Shown here: in pieces, positions 17,534 to 25,801 of the stretch
Numbering within the stretch: position 1 is the first letter of the stretch
Layout: each line of letters opens with the position of its first letter
From: Thermoplasmata archaeon
GTDB taxonomy: Archaea > Thermoplasmatota > Thermoplasmata > Methanomassiliicoccales > Methanomethylophilaceae
DNA length: 64,000 nucleotides
Direction: 5' to 3'
Assembly (NCBI GenBank): GCA_015063185.1
Contig: SUSY01000003.1
Location: forward strand, 18,401 to 82,400
Translations under genes and position numbers: made by a program
Notes under the pieces: model-generated
What the model saw: only the letters and a program-made list of their open reading frames with translations
Database searches by the model: none
Told to the model about the DNA's origin: nothing

Positions 17534-18528
17534 CTCTTCCTCATCTCTATGGACAATCCCTGAAGGAGATCGAACACGTTGTCAAGGAGTTCCTCATCTG
17601 CACCGCCGAGACCGCACTGAGGGGTCAACAAAGACTGGTGGATGAGGAGTTCCCTATCGACACCTTTCGATACCAGATCGTCGATGTGTTCCATCATACG
17701 GTCCGCTAGCGTCTCGGGAGTCTCACCCTCTATGAGGTTGCTGTTGGGAACGATGCCCCATGCAAGGGAACCCCCTCTCTTCAGGAAATCGGAGATCTCC
17801 TCGGGGTAGAGCGTTATATTCTTTCCGTACGCGTACGCATCGAAGTTCAGAATGTCGATGTTGGTCCTGAGCACCAGGGACCAATTGGTGTTCCCACAAC
17901 AATGGATGGCCTTCTGACAGTCCACACCCTCCATCGCCTCGTTGATCCATGAAAGCGCCTCCTCATCCGAAATGGATGCGAAAGGTGTTCCGAGGAGCGA
18001 AAGTGAGGGTTCGTCGAAGAACATGATGACGTTATCACAGTATTCCTTAAGCTTCCTGACCTGCCATCTTGCTGACAGATTGACGGTCTTCCTCACGATC
18101 TCCCCATAGGATTCGTCATAGATCGTCGGACGACCGGTTACATCCTGGACCTGAAGGCCCTCGCTGATGGGACCGGTGACCTGCCCCTTGATGGCCCTGA
18201 GACCGGAAAGATCGCGACCGATCATCTCATAGAATCCTGCGAAGTGTTCGGGCATAGCCTCGTAGTAATCAAGGTTCTCCTCGATGATCGCCATGTATGC
18301 TTCGGTGGGATCGTAATCGTTCAGATCCACCATGACCTTGTCCCCCTCCTCGATCAATCCGGGGAGATGCTCACCGGTCTGGAGATACATTCCCTCTTTG
18401 TAACCGAGTGCTGGCATCTGGGGCCACATCGGGATGTCCACACGTCCATCCAATACCATGTCCACGGCTGCCTTCGGATCCTTCTGAGGCATCGAGCCGA
18501 TGAGTGTAGTCGCGAAATTCCAATCCAT
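17521..18528 (-). CDS. Core-type cobalamin-independent methionine synthase (MetE C-terminal-domain-like)
   Basis: The protein has 335 residues, against about 750 for full MetE, so it has only the catalytic barrel. Candidate zinc and homocysteine ligands are H209 with C210/C211 (IHCCGN) and C305 (PQCGLGG). The N-terminal TTLIGSMPQ is typical of this COG0620 group. Such core enzymes take methyl groups from corrinoid proteins rather than from folate; some are reported to use the corrinoid iron-sulfur protein. Placement between the CooC and RACo genes, opposite the corrinoid protein genes, fits that. A methylcorrinoid:other-thiol enzyme is the alternative. Confidence 0.8.
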   Translation of the reverse strand: MDWNFATTLIGSMPQKDPKAAVDMVLDGRVDIPMWPQMPALGYKEGMYLQTGEHLPGLIEEGDKVMVDLNDYDPTEAYMAIIEENLDYYEAMPEHFAGFYEMIGRDLSGLRAIKGQVTGPISEGLQVQDVTGRPTIYDESYGEIVRKTVNLSARWQVRKLKEYCDNVIMFFDEPSLSLLGTPFASISDEEALSWINEAMEGVDCQKAIHCCGNTNWSLVLRTNIDILNFDAYAYGKNITLYPEEISDFLKRGGSLAWGIVPNSNLIEGETPETLADRMMEHIDDLVSKGVDRELLIHQSLLTPQCGLGGADEELLDNVFDLLQGLSIEMRKRCGL

Positions 18529-18551
18529 ATGAGGGTGGAATCCTCATGTTC

Positions 18552-18560
18552 CTATAATAA
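18552..18560 (-). promoter_or_regulatory. TATA-like box before the core MetE gene
   Basis: TTATTATA on the minus strand lies about 25-30 bp upstream of the ATG at 18528, within the 45-bp gap after the RACo gene. The MetE-CooC pair could therefore be transcribed separately from RACo. Confidence 0.4.
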
Positions 18561-18573
18561 GGCGCGCGCACGC

Positions 18574-20073
18574 TCAGAAACGCACGGAAGGGAACAATGC
18601 GGAATCGGTATGCGGGATGAATTGGGCCGATGTGTACTCGTCATAGAACACGGGGTCCGAACTGAGATCGAGATATGTCATCTTGGCGAACGCATCGTCT
18701 ATACGCTCACGGAAGGATCCGGATACCAGTGCAGCCCTCGCACCGGCCAAGGAGGAATTTCCCAGATACACGAACTTGTCCGCCCCGACATCAGGGAACA
18801 TGCCTATCGTGATGGCCGAATCCATGTTGATGAAATTACCGAAACCTCCTGCGATGTACACCTTCTCCAGATCGGAGAACTCGAGACCCAGATTCCTGAC
18901 CAACGACCTCGTGGCCGAAAATATCGCTGCCTTGGTCATGATGACGTCCTTGATCTCCGGCTCCGAGATACCTATGTCCCCATGGACGATGTACCTTCCA
19001 TCCATCAATCTGGCACTATCTGTGAAGTTACCACGTTTGTCTATGATGTCATTGAGATAGAGCTGTGCGATCAGATCGATTATACCTGATCCGCAGATGC
19101 CTTTCGGCTCCATTCCACCGATCACAGTGAATCTGGCAATGCCATCCTCGATGACAATACTGTCTATGGCACCGGGGCGGGCCATCATCCCAGACCTCAG
19201 ATTGCCTCCTTCGAACGCAGGGCCTGCGGATGATGAACAGACCATCATCATGTCCTTATTGCCTAATGCGACCTCACCGTTGGTCCCTACATCTATCAAA
19301 AGACTTATTCCTTCGGAAATGTCCATCCCGGCATAGACGATATCACTGGTGATGTCCCCACCGACATAGGCTGAGATACAAGGCATCGTCACAACTCTGG
19401 CACTTTTGGAAACATCGAGTCCGCTCTCTTCACCGGTGATGTCGGAGGATGTTATGACTGGAACATATGGTTCTTCTCTGATCGGTGTAGGGTCCACACC
19501 CACGAACAGATGCTCCATCACGGTGTTACCTGCGATGTAGACGGACTCGATGTTGTCCCCACCGCCCGCACGCTCGATGATCCCATTCATAGTCTTCAGG
19601 ATGAGGCCCCTGAGTTCGGATGTGCCACCATCGGCCGCATGCTGTATCCTTGCAAGTACATCGTCCCCAAGGACCTTCTGTCCATTCACATCGGAGAATG
19701 ACGAGATGCATCTACCATCGGACATGTCTATGAGATCGGCAGCGACCGTGGTGGTACCGATGTCCACTGCCAGACCCAGTCCGCTGGATAATGGGTCGAA
19801 GTCCCCGACATCGGACTCCAGGTAGTCCACTGCAGCGATCACCTTGGAACCATCGACCTCCGGAACATTAACGGTCATGTCCCTATCCACGTACGTAACA
19901 CAAGCGAGGAGACGATCGTCACCGATCTGTACGACACAACGGCCGCACCTACCTGTTCCGCCACAGGGTGTGGCGATCTGAACACCTGCAGATTTGGCCG
20001 CATCCGATACCGATGTACCTGCATCCACGACGACCCCCTTTCCGGATGGGAGGAACCTCACTGTGAAACCCAT
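18574..20073 (-). CDS. RACo-type reductive activator of corrinoid iron-sulfur protein
   Basis: This is an ATP-dependent activator that returns inactive Co(II) corrinoid to Co(I). The N-terminal 2Fe-2S ferredoxin domain has C37, C43, C46 and C58 (CGGTGRCGRC). It is followed by an ASKHA ATPase module with LAVDIGTTTVAADL, VYIAGNTVMEHL, LLIDVGTNGEVAL, SSSAGPAFEGG, KGICGSGIID and VYIAGGFGNFINM. At 499 residues it is shorter than characterised RACo (over 600), so the linker region is reduced. The methylamine-system activator RamA instead has a C-terminal 4Fe-4S domain. A DtxR-like operator lies 41-56 bp upstream of the start. Confidence 0.88.
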   Translation of the reverse strand: MGFTVRFLPSGKGVVVDAGTSVSDAAKSAGVQIATPCGGTGRCGRCVVQIGDDRLLACVTYVDRDMTVNVPEVDGSKVIAAVDYLESDVGDFDPLSSGLGLAVDIGTTTVAADLIDMSDGRCISSFSDVNGQKVLGDDVLARIQHAADGGTSELRGLILKTMNGIIERAGGGDNIESVYIAGNTVMEHLFVGVDPTPIREEPYVPVITSSDITGEESGLDVSKSARVVTMPCISAYVGGDITSDIVYAGMDISEGISLLIDVGTNGEVALGNKDMMMVCSSSAGPAFEGGNLRSGMMARPGAIDSIVIEDGIARFTVIGGMEPKGICGSGIIDLIAQLYLNDIIDKRGNFTDSARLMDGRYIVHGDIGISEPEIKDVIMTKAAIFSATRSLVRNLGLEFSDLEKVYIAGGFGNFINMDSAITIGMFPDVGADKFVYLGNSSLAGARAALVSGSFRERIDDAFAKMTYLDLSSDPVFYDEYTSAQFIPHTDSALFPSVRF

Positions 20074-20113
20074 GACGGTTAATCGCAGTACAGGATAATA
20101 AGTACAATGTAGT

Positions 20114-20129
20114 TTTAGGTAAACCTAAA
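20114..20129. promoter_or_regulatory. DtxR-family-like operator (inverted repeat)
   Basis: TTTAGGT-AA-ACCTAAA is a perfect 7-bp inverted repeat resembling the TTAGG...CCTAA operators of DtxR/IdeR-type iron regulators, which archaea also use. It lies between the divergent RACo gene and a plus-strand TATA box, so it could control either or both transcripts. The regulator identity is inferred only from the half-site. Confidence 0.5.
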
Positions 20130-20130
20130 T

Positions 20131-20138
20131 TTTATATA
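20131..20138 (+). promoter_or_regulatory. Plus-strand TATA-like box
   Basis: TTTATATA lies immediately downstream of the DtxR-like operator and about 25 bp before the predicted 5' end (near 20160) of a structured transcript. Confidence 0.5.
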
Positions 20139-20159
20139 CTATCCAATTGATATAGAATT

Positions 20160-20286
20160 ATCGGGTTGAAGGAAACCCGCATTCCCGTCGAAGATCCACC
20201 TAATCTTTGCCATGAGTATGATGGAACTTCTCCCAGTGAACGACGACAGTGACTACCAACTTCGACGGGAAGATTACCACTTCTAA
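20160..20286 (+). ncRNA. Candidate structured RNA or leader (contains a 24-codon ORF)
   Basis: Two strong helices follow the TATA box: CGGGTT/AACCCG with loop GAAGGA (20162-20179), and a perfect 12-bp helix between 20182-20193 and 20260-20271 closing a 66-nt loop. The same stretch contains an ATG-initiated 24-codon frame (20212-20286) ending in DYHF, but it has no ribosome binding site. It may be an independent small RNA, a cis-regulatory leader for the radical SAM activase gene, or a leader peptide. It does not match a riboswitch class I can recognise by eye. Confidence 0.4.
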
Positions 20287-20301
20287 AAATTCCCCACAAG
20301 A

Positions 20302-20309
20302 GATTATAA
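20302..20309 (+). promoter_or_regulatory. TATA-like box close to the radical SAM activase gene
   Basis: ATTATAAT lies about 30 bp upstream of the ATG at 20334, so the activase may have its own promoter independent of the structured RNA. A GGGGGAT precedes the ATG as a possible ribosome binding site. Confidence 0.35.
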
Positions 20310-20333
20310 TGAAGGAAACAATGGGGGATACAG

Positions 20334-21026
20334 ATGAGGATTGCCGAATACACGGAAATCAACACCACAATCTGGGATAACACGCCCTCATGCATCGTTC
20401 AGATGGCGGGTTGTAACTTCAGATGCTGTTTCTGCAACAACCGCAGGATTGTCGATATCAGGGAAGGTTTCCTTTCTCCGGAAGATGTCATCGAACGTAT
20501 CAGGAACAATACGTATGCAGAAGGGGTCATAATCACCGGTGGAGAGCCCCTCATAAACAAGGATCTTTACAAACTCCTGAAGGAGATTAAAAAGATCGGA
20601 AAGAGGATCAGATTGGAGACCAACGGTTGCGATCCCAATGCATTGGATGACCTTGTGGGAGCGAACCTCGTCGACTTCGTGAGCATGGACATCAAGGCCC
20701 CATTGACTGCTGACGAGTATGCCATGAACACCAATGCCATCTGTAACATCGAGAACATCGAAAGGAGTGTTAAGGTCCTATTGAATTCCGATGTGGATTA
20801 CGAGTTCGTTACGACCATCGTCCCGATCCACATAACCAGTACGGATCTGGAATCCATCTGCACAACCATCAAGGGTGCAAAATGCCTACGTCTCAACCAA
20901 TTCGTTCCCGGCGATTGTTTCGATACAGCACTAAACCACATCGCCCCATACAAAGAGAAGGTCATCAGGGAGATGGAGGAGATCGCGCGCAAATATGTGA
21001 AAAAGGTAAGGGTTTCCGGACTGTGA
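20334..21026 (+). CDS. Radical SAM activating enzyme (anaerobic ribonucleotide reductase/PFL-activase type)
   Basis: This is a 230-residue compact radical SAM protein with the cluster motif C27, C31 and C34 (CNFRCCFC) and the SAM-binding TGGEPL near residue 65. Length and motifs fit the NrdG2 type that installs the glycyl radical on class III ribonucleotide reductase, though other glycyl-radical activases look similar. No glycyl radical enzyme gene is next to it. Its leader region carries the DtxR-like operator and the candidate RNA. Confidence 0.75.
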   Translation: MRIAEYTEINTTIWDNTPSCIVQMAGCNFRCCFCNNRRIVDIREGFLSPEDVIERIRNNTYAEGVIITGGEPLINKDLYKLLKEIKKIGKRIRLETNGCDPNALDDLVGANLVDFVSMDIKAPLTADEYAMNTNAICNIENIERSVKVLLNSDVDYEFVTTIVPIHITSTDLESICTTIKGAKCLRLNQFVPGDCFDTALNHIAPYKEKVIREMEEIARKYVKKVRVSGL

Positions 21027-22436
21027 TCAGTCCAGGAAATTTGCAACCTTTGCCTTGGATGCCGCACCTATTATGATGCTGGGGTCGTTGACGAAGATCT
21101 CGTCCGCATTGACCTCTCTGATGAACTGATCGGCCACCGCATCATCCTTGGTTATGACACCTGCAGAAAGACCATACTCGGAACAGTTGATCACATCGAT
21201 GGCAGCATCCAAATCCTCAACGATCTGAACGGAGAGGATCGGCACGGAATTGTCCATGTTGTTGATGTCCTCATCCTCTGGCGCACCGACGAACACTGCG
21301 GGCGTAGCATAATATCCCGCACCGGTCAGTTCGTTCATGACCCTCTTTCCACCATACACGAGGTAATCGAAGTTGTCATCGATGATTCCATCGAAACGAT
21401 CGTACATCGCCTTCGAGATGATCGGACCCATGTCGGTACCAGGTTCTGCAGGATCGTCGATCTTAAATTCCCTGAGGACGGCGAGGAGCTCGTCCAGGAA
21501 CTGTTTCTGCTCCTTGATGGTCACAACTACCTTAGAGCATGCATCGACACTCTGTCCTGCGAATGAGAATGCGGACGTTGCGACCTTTCTTGCCGCATCC
21601 TTCATGTTTCCGGGCTTGTAGACAAGTATAGGGTTCATTCCCTTGATCTCGTTGATGAAACGAAGATCCTCGTCAGCCTGAAGGAACATGAGATTCTCCA
21701 ACCTGTCACCGGATCCGATGGCGACGATACCAGAGACGTCCATGTTGTTGGCCAAGGAATTGGTGGTGCTGTCGAACCTATCGGTGATGATGTTGAGCAC
21801 ACCGTCGGGAAGACCTGCCTTCACGAACATCTCGTATACGAAGAAGATCGGGGCAGGAGTGTATTTGGAAGGGATGATGACGACCGTGTTTCCTGCCATC
21901 ATGGCCGCGGCAGCATATCCCATAGGTGCAGCGAGAGGAGAATTGTACTCGGAAAGGATCGCCCAAACACCTGCAGGGCTTCCATTGATACCTTCATCCA
22001 GATCCTGGCACCCATCATCGATGACCTCGATAAGTCTCTCGACCTCATCCAAGGCCTCATCACGGGTCATTCCGGAGGACAGGGTAACAAGTGCCGCGAT
22101 CCTGTACTTCTGACGGATGATGTTGTCCAACGCCTTATCGAAGATCCCCATCCTATCGGCGGGATCCACTGCGGACCACTTGGAGAACGCTTCCTTGGCA
22201 ACGATCACTGCCCTATCGGTGAGCCCTTCCTCGGGCTCCTGGAACGTTCCGAATATTATGCTGTTGTCGACCGGGCTTGCCACGGGGAATTCGTGACCGG
22301 ATGCGATCTTGAGACCGCCCACATATGCAGGATAATCCTTCTTGTCCATGTGGAGGATGGAGTTGAGAGCACCCTCGAACTTGCGATCCTCTTCTGTACC
22401 TTCGGTGACTTCCATGATGGCACGGGTGTCAGACAT
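21027..22436 (-). CDS. Aldehyde-dehydrogenase-family protein lacking the catalytic Cys
   Basis: This is a 469-residue protein of the aldehyde dehydrogenase superfamily, closest by eye to 1-pyrroline-5-carboxylate dehydrogenase. The general-base Glu is kept (E263 in NEIKGMNP). The catalytic Cys position is V297 in FAGQSVDACS, where active relatives have GQKCSA. The NAD-binding KP pair is also lost (VVIIPSKYTP near 186-193). It is therefore probably not a standard dehydrogenase; a substrate-binding, structural or altered-chemistry role is possible. It lies beside the proline biosynthesis genes proB and proA. Confidence 0.75.
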   Translation of the reverse strand: MSDTRAIMEVTEGTEEDRKFEGALNSILHMDKKDYPAYVGGLKIASGHEFPVASPVDNSIIFGTFQEPEEGLTDRAVIVAKEAFSKWSAVDPADRMGIFDKALDNIIRQKYRIAALVTLSSGMTRDEALDEVERLIEVIDDGCQDLDEGINGSPAGVWAILSEYNSPLAAPMGYAAAAMMAGNTVVIIPSKYTPAPIFFVYEMFVKAGLPDGVLNIITDRFDSTTNSLANNMDVSGIVAIGSGDRLENLMFLQADEDLRFINEIKGMNPILVYKPGNMKDAARKVATSAFSFAGQSVDACSKVVVTIKEQKQFLDELLAVLREFKIDDPAEPGTDMGPIISKAMYDRFDGIIDDNFDYLVYGGKRVMNELTGAGYYATPAVFVGAPEDEDINNMDNSVPILSVQIVEDLDAAIDVINCSEYGLSAGVITKDDAVADQFIREVNADEIFVNDPSIIIGAASKAKVANFLD

Positions 22437-22533
22437 GTACAGGGGATTGGTGATTGTCGGTTTAAAGTCTCGTATATAGGAAAGGTATGTGTCCCCGATG
22501 CCTTAAATAGGAATTGCGCGTAATCCCCATTAC

Positions 22534-22609
22534 GGACTCGTGGTCTAGGGGTTATGACGTCGCCTTCACACGGCGGAGGTCGCCGGTTCAAATCCGGCCG
22601 GGTCCACCA
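22534..22609 (+). tRNA. tRNA-Val (anticodon CAC)
   Basis: A 73-nt cloverleaf plus encoded CCA: acceptor GGACTCG/CGGGTCC, anticodon loop TTCACAC, T-loop GGTTCAAATCC. Its body is almost identical to the partial tRNA-Val(TAC) at the right window edge. It sits in the gap between the pseudo-dehydrogenase and proB genes, on the opposite strand. Confidence 0.95.
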
Positions 22610-22615
22610 TAGTTC

Positions 22616-23737
22616 TTACATCAATACCAGATTCTCGCTACGGATGACATCGTCATAGCTCTTATGACCCAGTACCGCTTCGATCCTATCGCTGCGGATA
22701 CCACGGATCCTGAAGATGTCCTCCGAGTCGTAATCGGGGATCCCTTTGGCGATGACCTTCCCTGCGGATTCGATATTGACCACGTCGCCTCTCTCGAACC
22801 TCCCTATGACATCCCTGATACCGACGGCAAGAAGGCTGACATCACCTCTGGACAACTTCTCGGCCGCACCAGCATCGACTATGAGAGTGCCTTTGGCGTG
22901 TGCAGCCTTGATCCAACGACTCTTCTTCCTCTCCTTCTCGCCCGCCAGGAATATTGTCCCCACATCCTCACCGTTCACGGCTCTGACGATACCGTTGGGA
23001 ACTGAACAACTGGCTATGATCATGTTACATCCGGCCTCGTGACAGATCTCCGCAGCCTTCAGCTTCGTCTTCATACCACCGGTACCGACTCTGGTTGTCG
23101 GATCCCCGGCCATATCGAGAACCTTAGAAACATCCGTGACGACCGGCACGATCTCTGCATCTGGGTATATCTTGGGATTCCTGTTGTACAGCCCCTCCAC
23201 ATCGGAGAGTATGATCAGAAGGTCCGCATCCATCTTACTGCACACATACGCGGACAACGTGTCGTTGTCTCCGAACATAGCGTCGATTTCCTTGACACAT
23301 ATGACATCGTTCTCGTTTATGATCGGTACGACACCATATGCCAGTAGAGTCTGGATCGCATTCCTGAGGTTGAGATACTTCTCACGATCGGAATAGAAAT
23401 CGTATGTCAACAGGATCTGTGAAACGATGAGACCCTGTTTCTCGAAACTCTCGTTCCACTTCTGCATCAGAATTCCCTGACCGACGGATGCCGCCGCCTG
23501 TCTGATAGGGATCTCCTTCGGCTTTGGTTTGGCATTCATGGCCGCGAGACCCACCCCTATGGCTCCGGAAGATACGATCAACACCTTCTTACCCTGGTCA
23601 CGGAGTTGCCTGACCTGTTCCGCAACGGAATCCATGAATTCGACGGACACGGAGTTCCCGCCACCGGTGATGGATGATGTACCTACCTTCACCACGACGG
23701 TATCGATGTGTGCGAGCAGTTCCTTCCTGTCCGTCAC
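22616..23737 (-). CDS. proB: Glutamate 5-kinase
   Basis: This enzyme phosphorylates glutamate in the first step of proline synthesis. The amino-acid-kinase core shows VVVKVGTSSITGGG, IVSSGAIGVGLAAM and FGDNDTLSAYV, and a C-terminal PUA domain follows from about residue 280. Its 373 residues match the bacterial enzyme with PUA. It overlaps the upstream proA gene by four bases (ATGA), so the order is proA-proB on one transcript. The final enzyme, ProC, is encoded at 42.4 kb. Confidence 0.95.
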   Translation of the reverse strand: MTDRKELLAHIDTVVVKVGTSSITGGGNSVSVEFMDSVAEQVRQLRDQGKKVLIVSSGAIGVGLAAMNAKPKPKEIPIRQAAASVGQGILMQKWNESFEKQGLIVSQILLTYDFYSDREKYLNLRNAIQTLLAYGVVPIINENDVICVKEIDAMFGDNDTLSAYVCSKMDADLLIILSDVEGLYNRNPKIYPDAEIVPVVTDVSKVLDMAGDPTTRVGTGGMKTKLKAAEICHEAGCNMIIASCSVPNGIVRAVNGEDVGTIFLAGEKERKKSRWIKAAHAKGTLIVDAGAAEKLSRGDVSLLAVGIRDVIGRFERGDVVNIESAGKVIAKGIPDYDSEDIFRIRGIRSDRIEAVLGHKSYDDVIRSENLVLM

Positions 23738-25038
23738 CTCACCTCCAACCTCTTGTCATTGGATATGTGTTTGAATGGTCTGGCACCATCTCCCACATAA
23801 TCCTTCACGACCTGACCGCCACCCATTAGGACGTACTTGTAGATCATGAGGCCTTCCATGCCGACAGGGCCTCTGGAATGGATCTTATTGGTGGAGATAC
23901 CGACCTCCGCACCCTTTCCAAACCTGAATCCGTCCGCGAACCTTGTGGATGCGTTCACGAATACGTCCGCAGAATCCACATTGTTGATGAAATACGACAT
24001 GTTCTGAGGATTTTCGGTGATGATGGCATCGGTGTGGTGGGAACCATGGGTGTTTATGAACCCCACAGCCTCCTCCACCGTACTGACCACCTTGACGGAC
24101 AGGATATAATCATTGTATTCCGTGTCCCAGTCATCCTCTGATGCTTCGACCGCACCCTCCATGAATGGTAAGGACATCGGGTCGCATCTAACTTCCACAT
24201 TGTGTTCCCTCAGCATCTGGTTCATCTTGGGAAGGAATCTGTCCGCTACACGTCTGTTGACCAGGAGCGTCTCCATCGCGTTACAGACTGCTGGGTATTG
24301 AATCTTGGAATCCAACGTGACCTCCCATGCCTTTCCAAGGTCCGCATCGGAATCCACATACACATGGCATATACCAGCGGCATGACCCAGCACTGGAATC
24401 GAAGTGTTCTGTTGAATGAATCTCACGAATTCGTTGGATCCGCGCGGGATCAAGAGGTCGATACAATCGTTGAGGGAGAGGATGGTATTGACATCCTCAC
24501 GTGTCTCGATCATGACGAATGATGATGCTGGCACAATATTGGAAACGGCATCCCTCAGGACAGTGAACAGACACCTGTTTGTCTCCGTGGCCTCCCTTCC
24601 TCCCTTGAAGACCACACCGTTACCCGACTTGAGACACAGGGACATGATCTGTGGCACCACATCCGGACGCGATTCGAATATGACGCCGATGAGTCCGATA
24701 GGACAACTGATCTGGTACAGAGTCAACCCATCATCCAAATCCATGGCTGACATCGTGTCGCCAACCGGGTCCTTCAGTGCGACCACACTGCGGATACCTG
24801 CGATCATGCCATCGATCTTCGCATCGTCGACGGCCAACCTCTTCAACATGACCTTTCCCAAACCCTCGGAACGGGCATTCTCCAGATCCTTGGCATTGGC
24901 CTCGATTATCAATGATCTGGAGACATCCAATGCTTCCGCCATGGCCATGAGGGCAGCATCCTTGATGTCCGTAGGTAGGGCTGCGAGCTTCCTCGATTCG
25001 GCCTTCGCATTCCTGATGTCCGAGACCACGTCTGTCAT
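23734..25038 (-). CDS. proA: Glutamate-5-semialdehyde dehydrogenase (gamma-glutamyl phosphate reductase)
   Basis: This enzyme reduces gamma-glutamyl phosphate to glutamate-5-semialdehyde. The 434 residues have the ProA signatures SCPIGLIGVIFESRPD, SGNGVVFKGGREA, the active-site Cys in YPAVCNAMETLLV, and the C-terminal RFADGFRFGKGAEVGIST. It is the first gene of the proAB pair. The ATG at 25038 is the only sensible start, and the divergent regulator gene begins about 100 bp away. Confidence 0.96.
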   Translation of the reverse strand: MTDVVSDIRNAKAESRKLAALPTDIKDAALMAMAEALDVSRSLIIEANAKDLENARSEGLGKVMLKRLAVDDAKIDGMIAGIRSVVALKDPVGDTMSAMDLDDGLTLYQISCPIGLIGVIFESRPDVVPQIMSLCLKSGNGVVFKGGREATETNRCLFTVLRDAVSNIVPASSFVMIETREDVNTILSLNDCIDLLIPRGSNEFVRFIQQNTSIPVLGHAAGICHVYVDSDADLGKAWEVTLDSKIQYPAVCNAMETLLVNRRVADRFLPKMNQMLREHNVEVRCDPMSLPFMEGAVEASEDDWDTEYNDYILSVKVVSTVEEAVGFINTHGSHHTDAIITENPQNMSYFINNVDSADVFVNASTRFADGFRFGKGAEVGISTNKIHSRGPVGMEGLMIYKYVLMGGGQVVKDYVGDGARPFKHISNDKRLEVR

Positions 25039-25141
25039 GGATGCTGCAAATTAATACGATAGGATAAATGCATCGATAGATGTCCAAAGACCGACTCAAA
25101 TAATTGAGTGAAATTAAATACCGATAACACGATTCATAATC

Positions 25142-25762
25142 ATGGGCAGTTGTAAGATGGAATTGGTTTACATGGACCCCGTGACGTACACGGCGATCTA
25201 CACACACGAGTTAAGACAATCCATCCTCACAAGACTTTACAAGGAGGCTTACAACGGCAACCCTATCACGAAACAGGAGCTGGCTGATGCTCTTGGCATC
25301 AAATACCAACAACTGGTCTATCAGCTCATGAACCATGTGAGGGACTTCTGGACCGTCGTCAGGGAAGAGAAGGTCCGCGGAACCAGAATGGAGTACATCG
25401 CACCGGCAAATCCCAATGCCATCCACATCTGCATCGGAAAGGACAGGAGGATATTCATCGTCGATCCCATAGCGGAACTGTACGGACCATTGGACGAAGT
25501 AGGTGCAAGATGTGACATGTGTTCCGTCGACGAGGCCGAACATTGTGTGAAATCACTCATCGAGAAGAACATCATCCCCAAGGACCTCACCCTCTCCGAA
25601 AGGGAGACACTCAGCATAAACAAGAGGAGCGGACTCAGACCCCTCGACAGGGGATTCATAGAGGCTCTCAAAGGCATCGCCGTAGGGAACAACTGCGTCC
25701 TTACGATCCCATGTGAAAGATGCACCTTCATGCAAAGAAGAAATCTGATCACCATCGAGTGA
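25142..25762 (+). CDS. Winged-helix-type regulator with Cys-rich C-terminal region
   Basis: A 206-residue protein. Residues about 20-75 look like a winged helix (ITKQELADALGIKYQQLVYQL). The C-terminal part has Cys residues in RCDMCSVDEAEHC and PCERC, suggesting metal or redox sensing. A TATA-like AAATTAAATA lies about 20-25 bp before the ATG, so the transcript may be leaderless. It lies 39 bp upstream of a CobW-type GTPase gene on the same strand, so it may regulate metal handling. The specific ligand is unknown. Confidence 0.65.
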   Translation: MGSCKMELVYMDPVTYTAIYTHELRQSILTRLYKEAYNGNPITKQELADALGIKYQQLVYQLMNHVRDFWTVVREEKVRGTRMEYIAPANPNAIHICIGKDRRIFIVDPIAELYGPLDEVGARCDMCSVDEAEHCVKSLIEKNIIPKDLTLSERETLSINKRSGLRPLDRGFIEALKGIAVGNNCVLTIPCERCTFMQRRNLITIE

Positions 25763-25801
25763 TCATTCATCATCCAATTCGAAACATCGGAGATATCGAT
25801 T

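Noticed and set aside
20212-20286. A RiPP precursor peptide (24 residues) next to a radical SAM gene
   Set aside because: The radical SAM protein is a short activase type without a SPASM or peptide-recognition domain, the small ORF has no ribosome binding site, and the 12-bp helix explains the sequence better as RNA.
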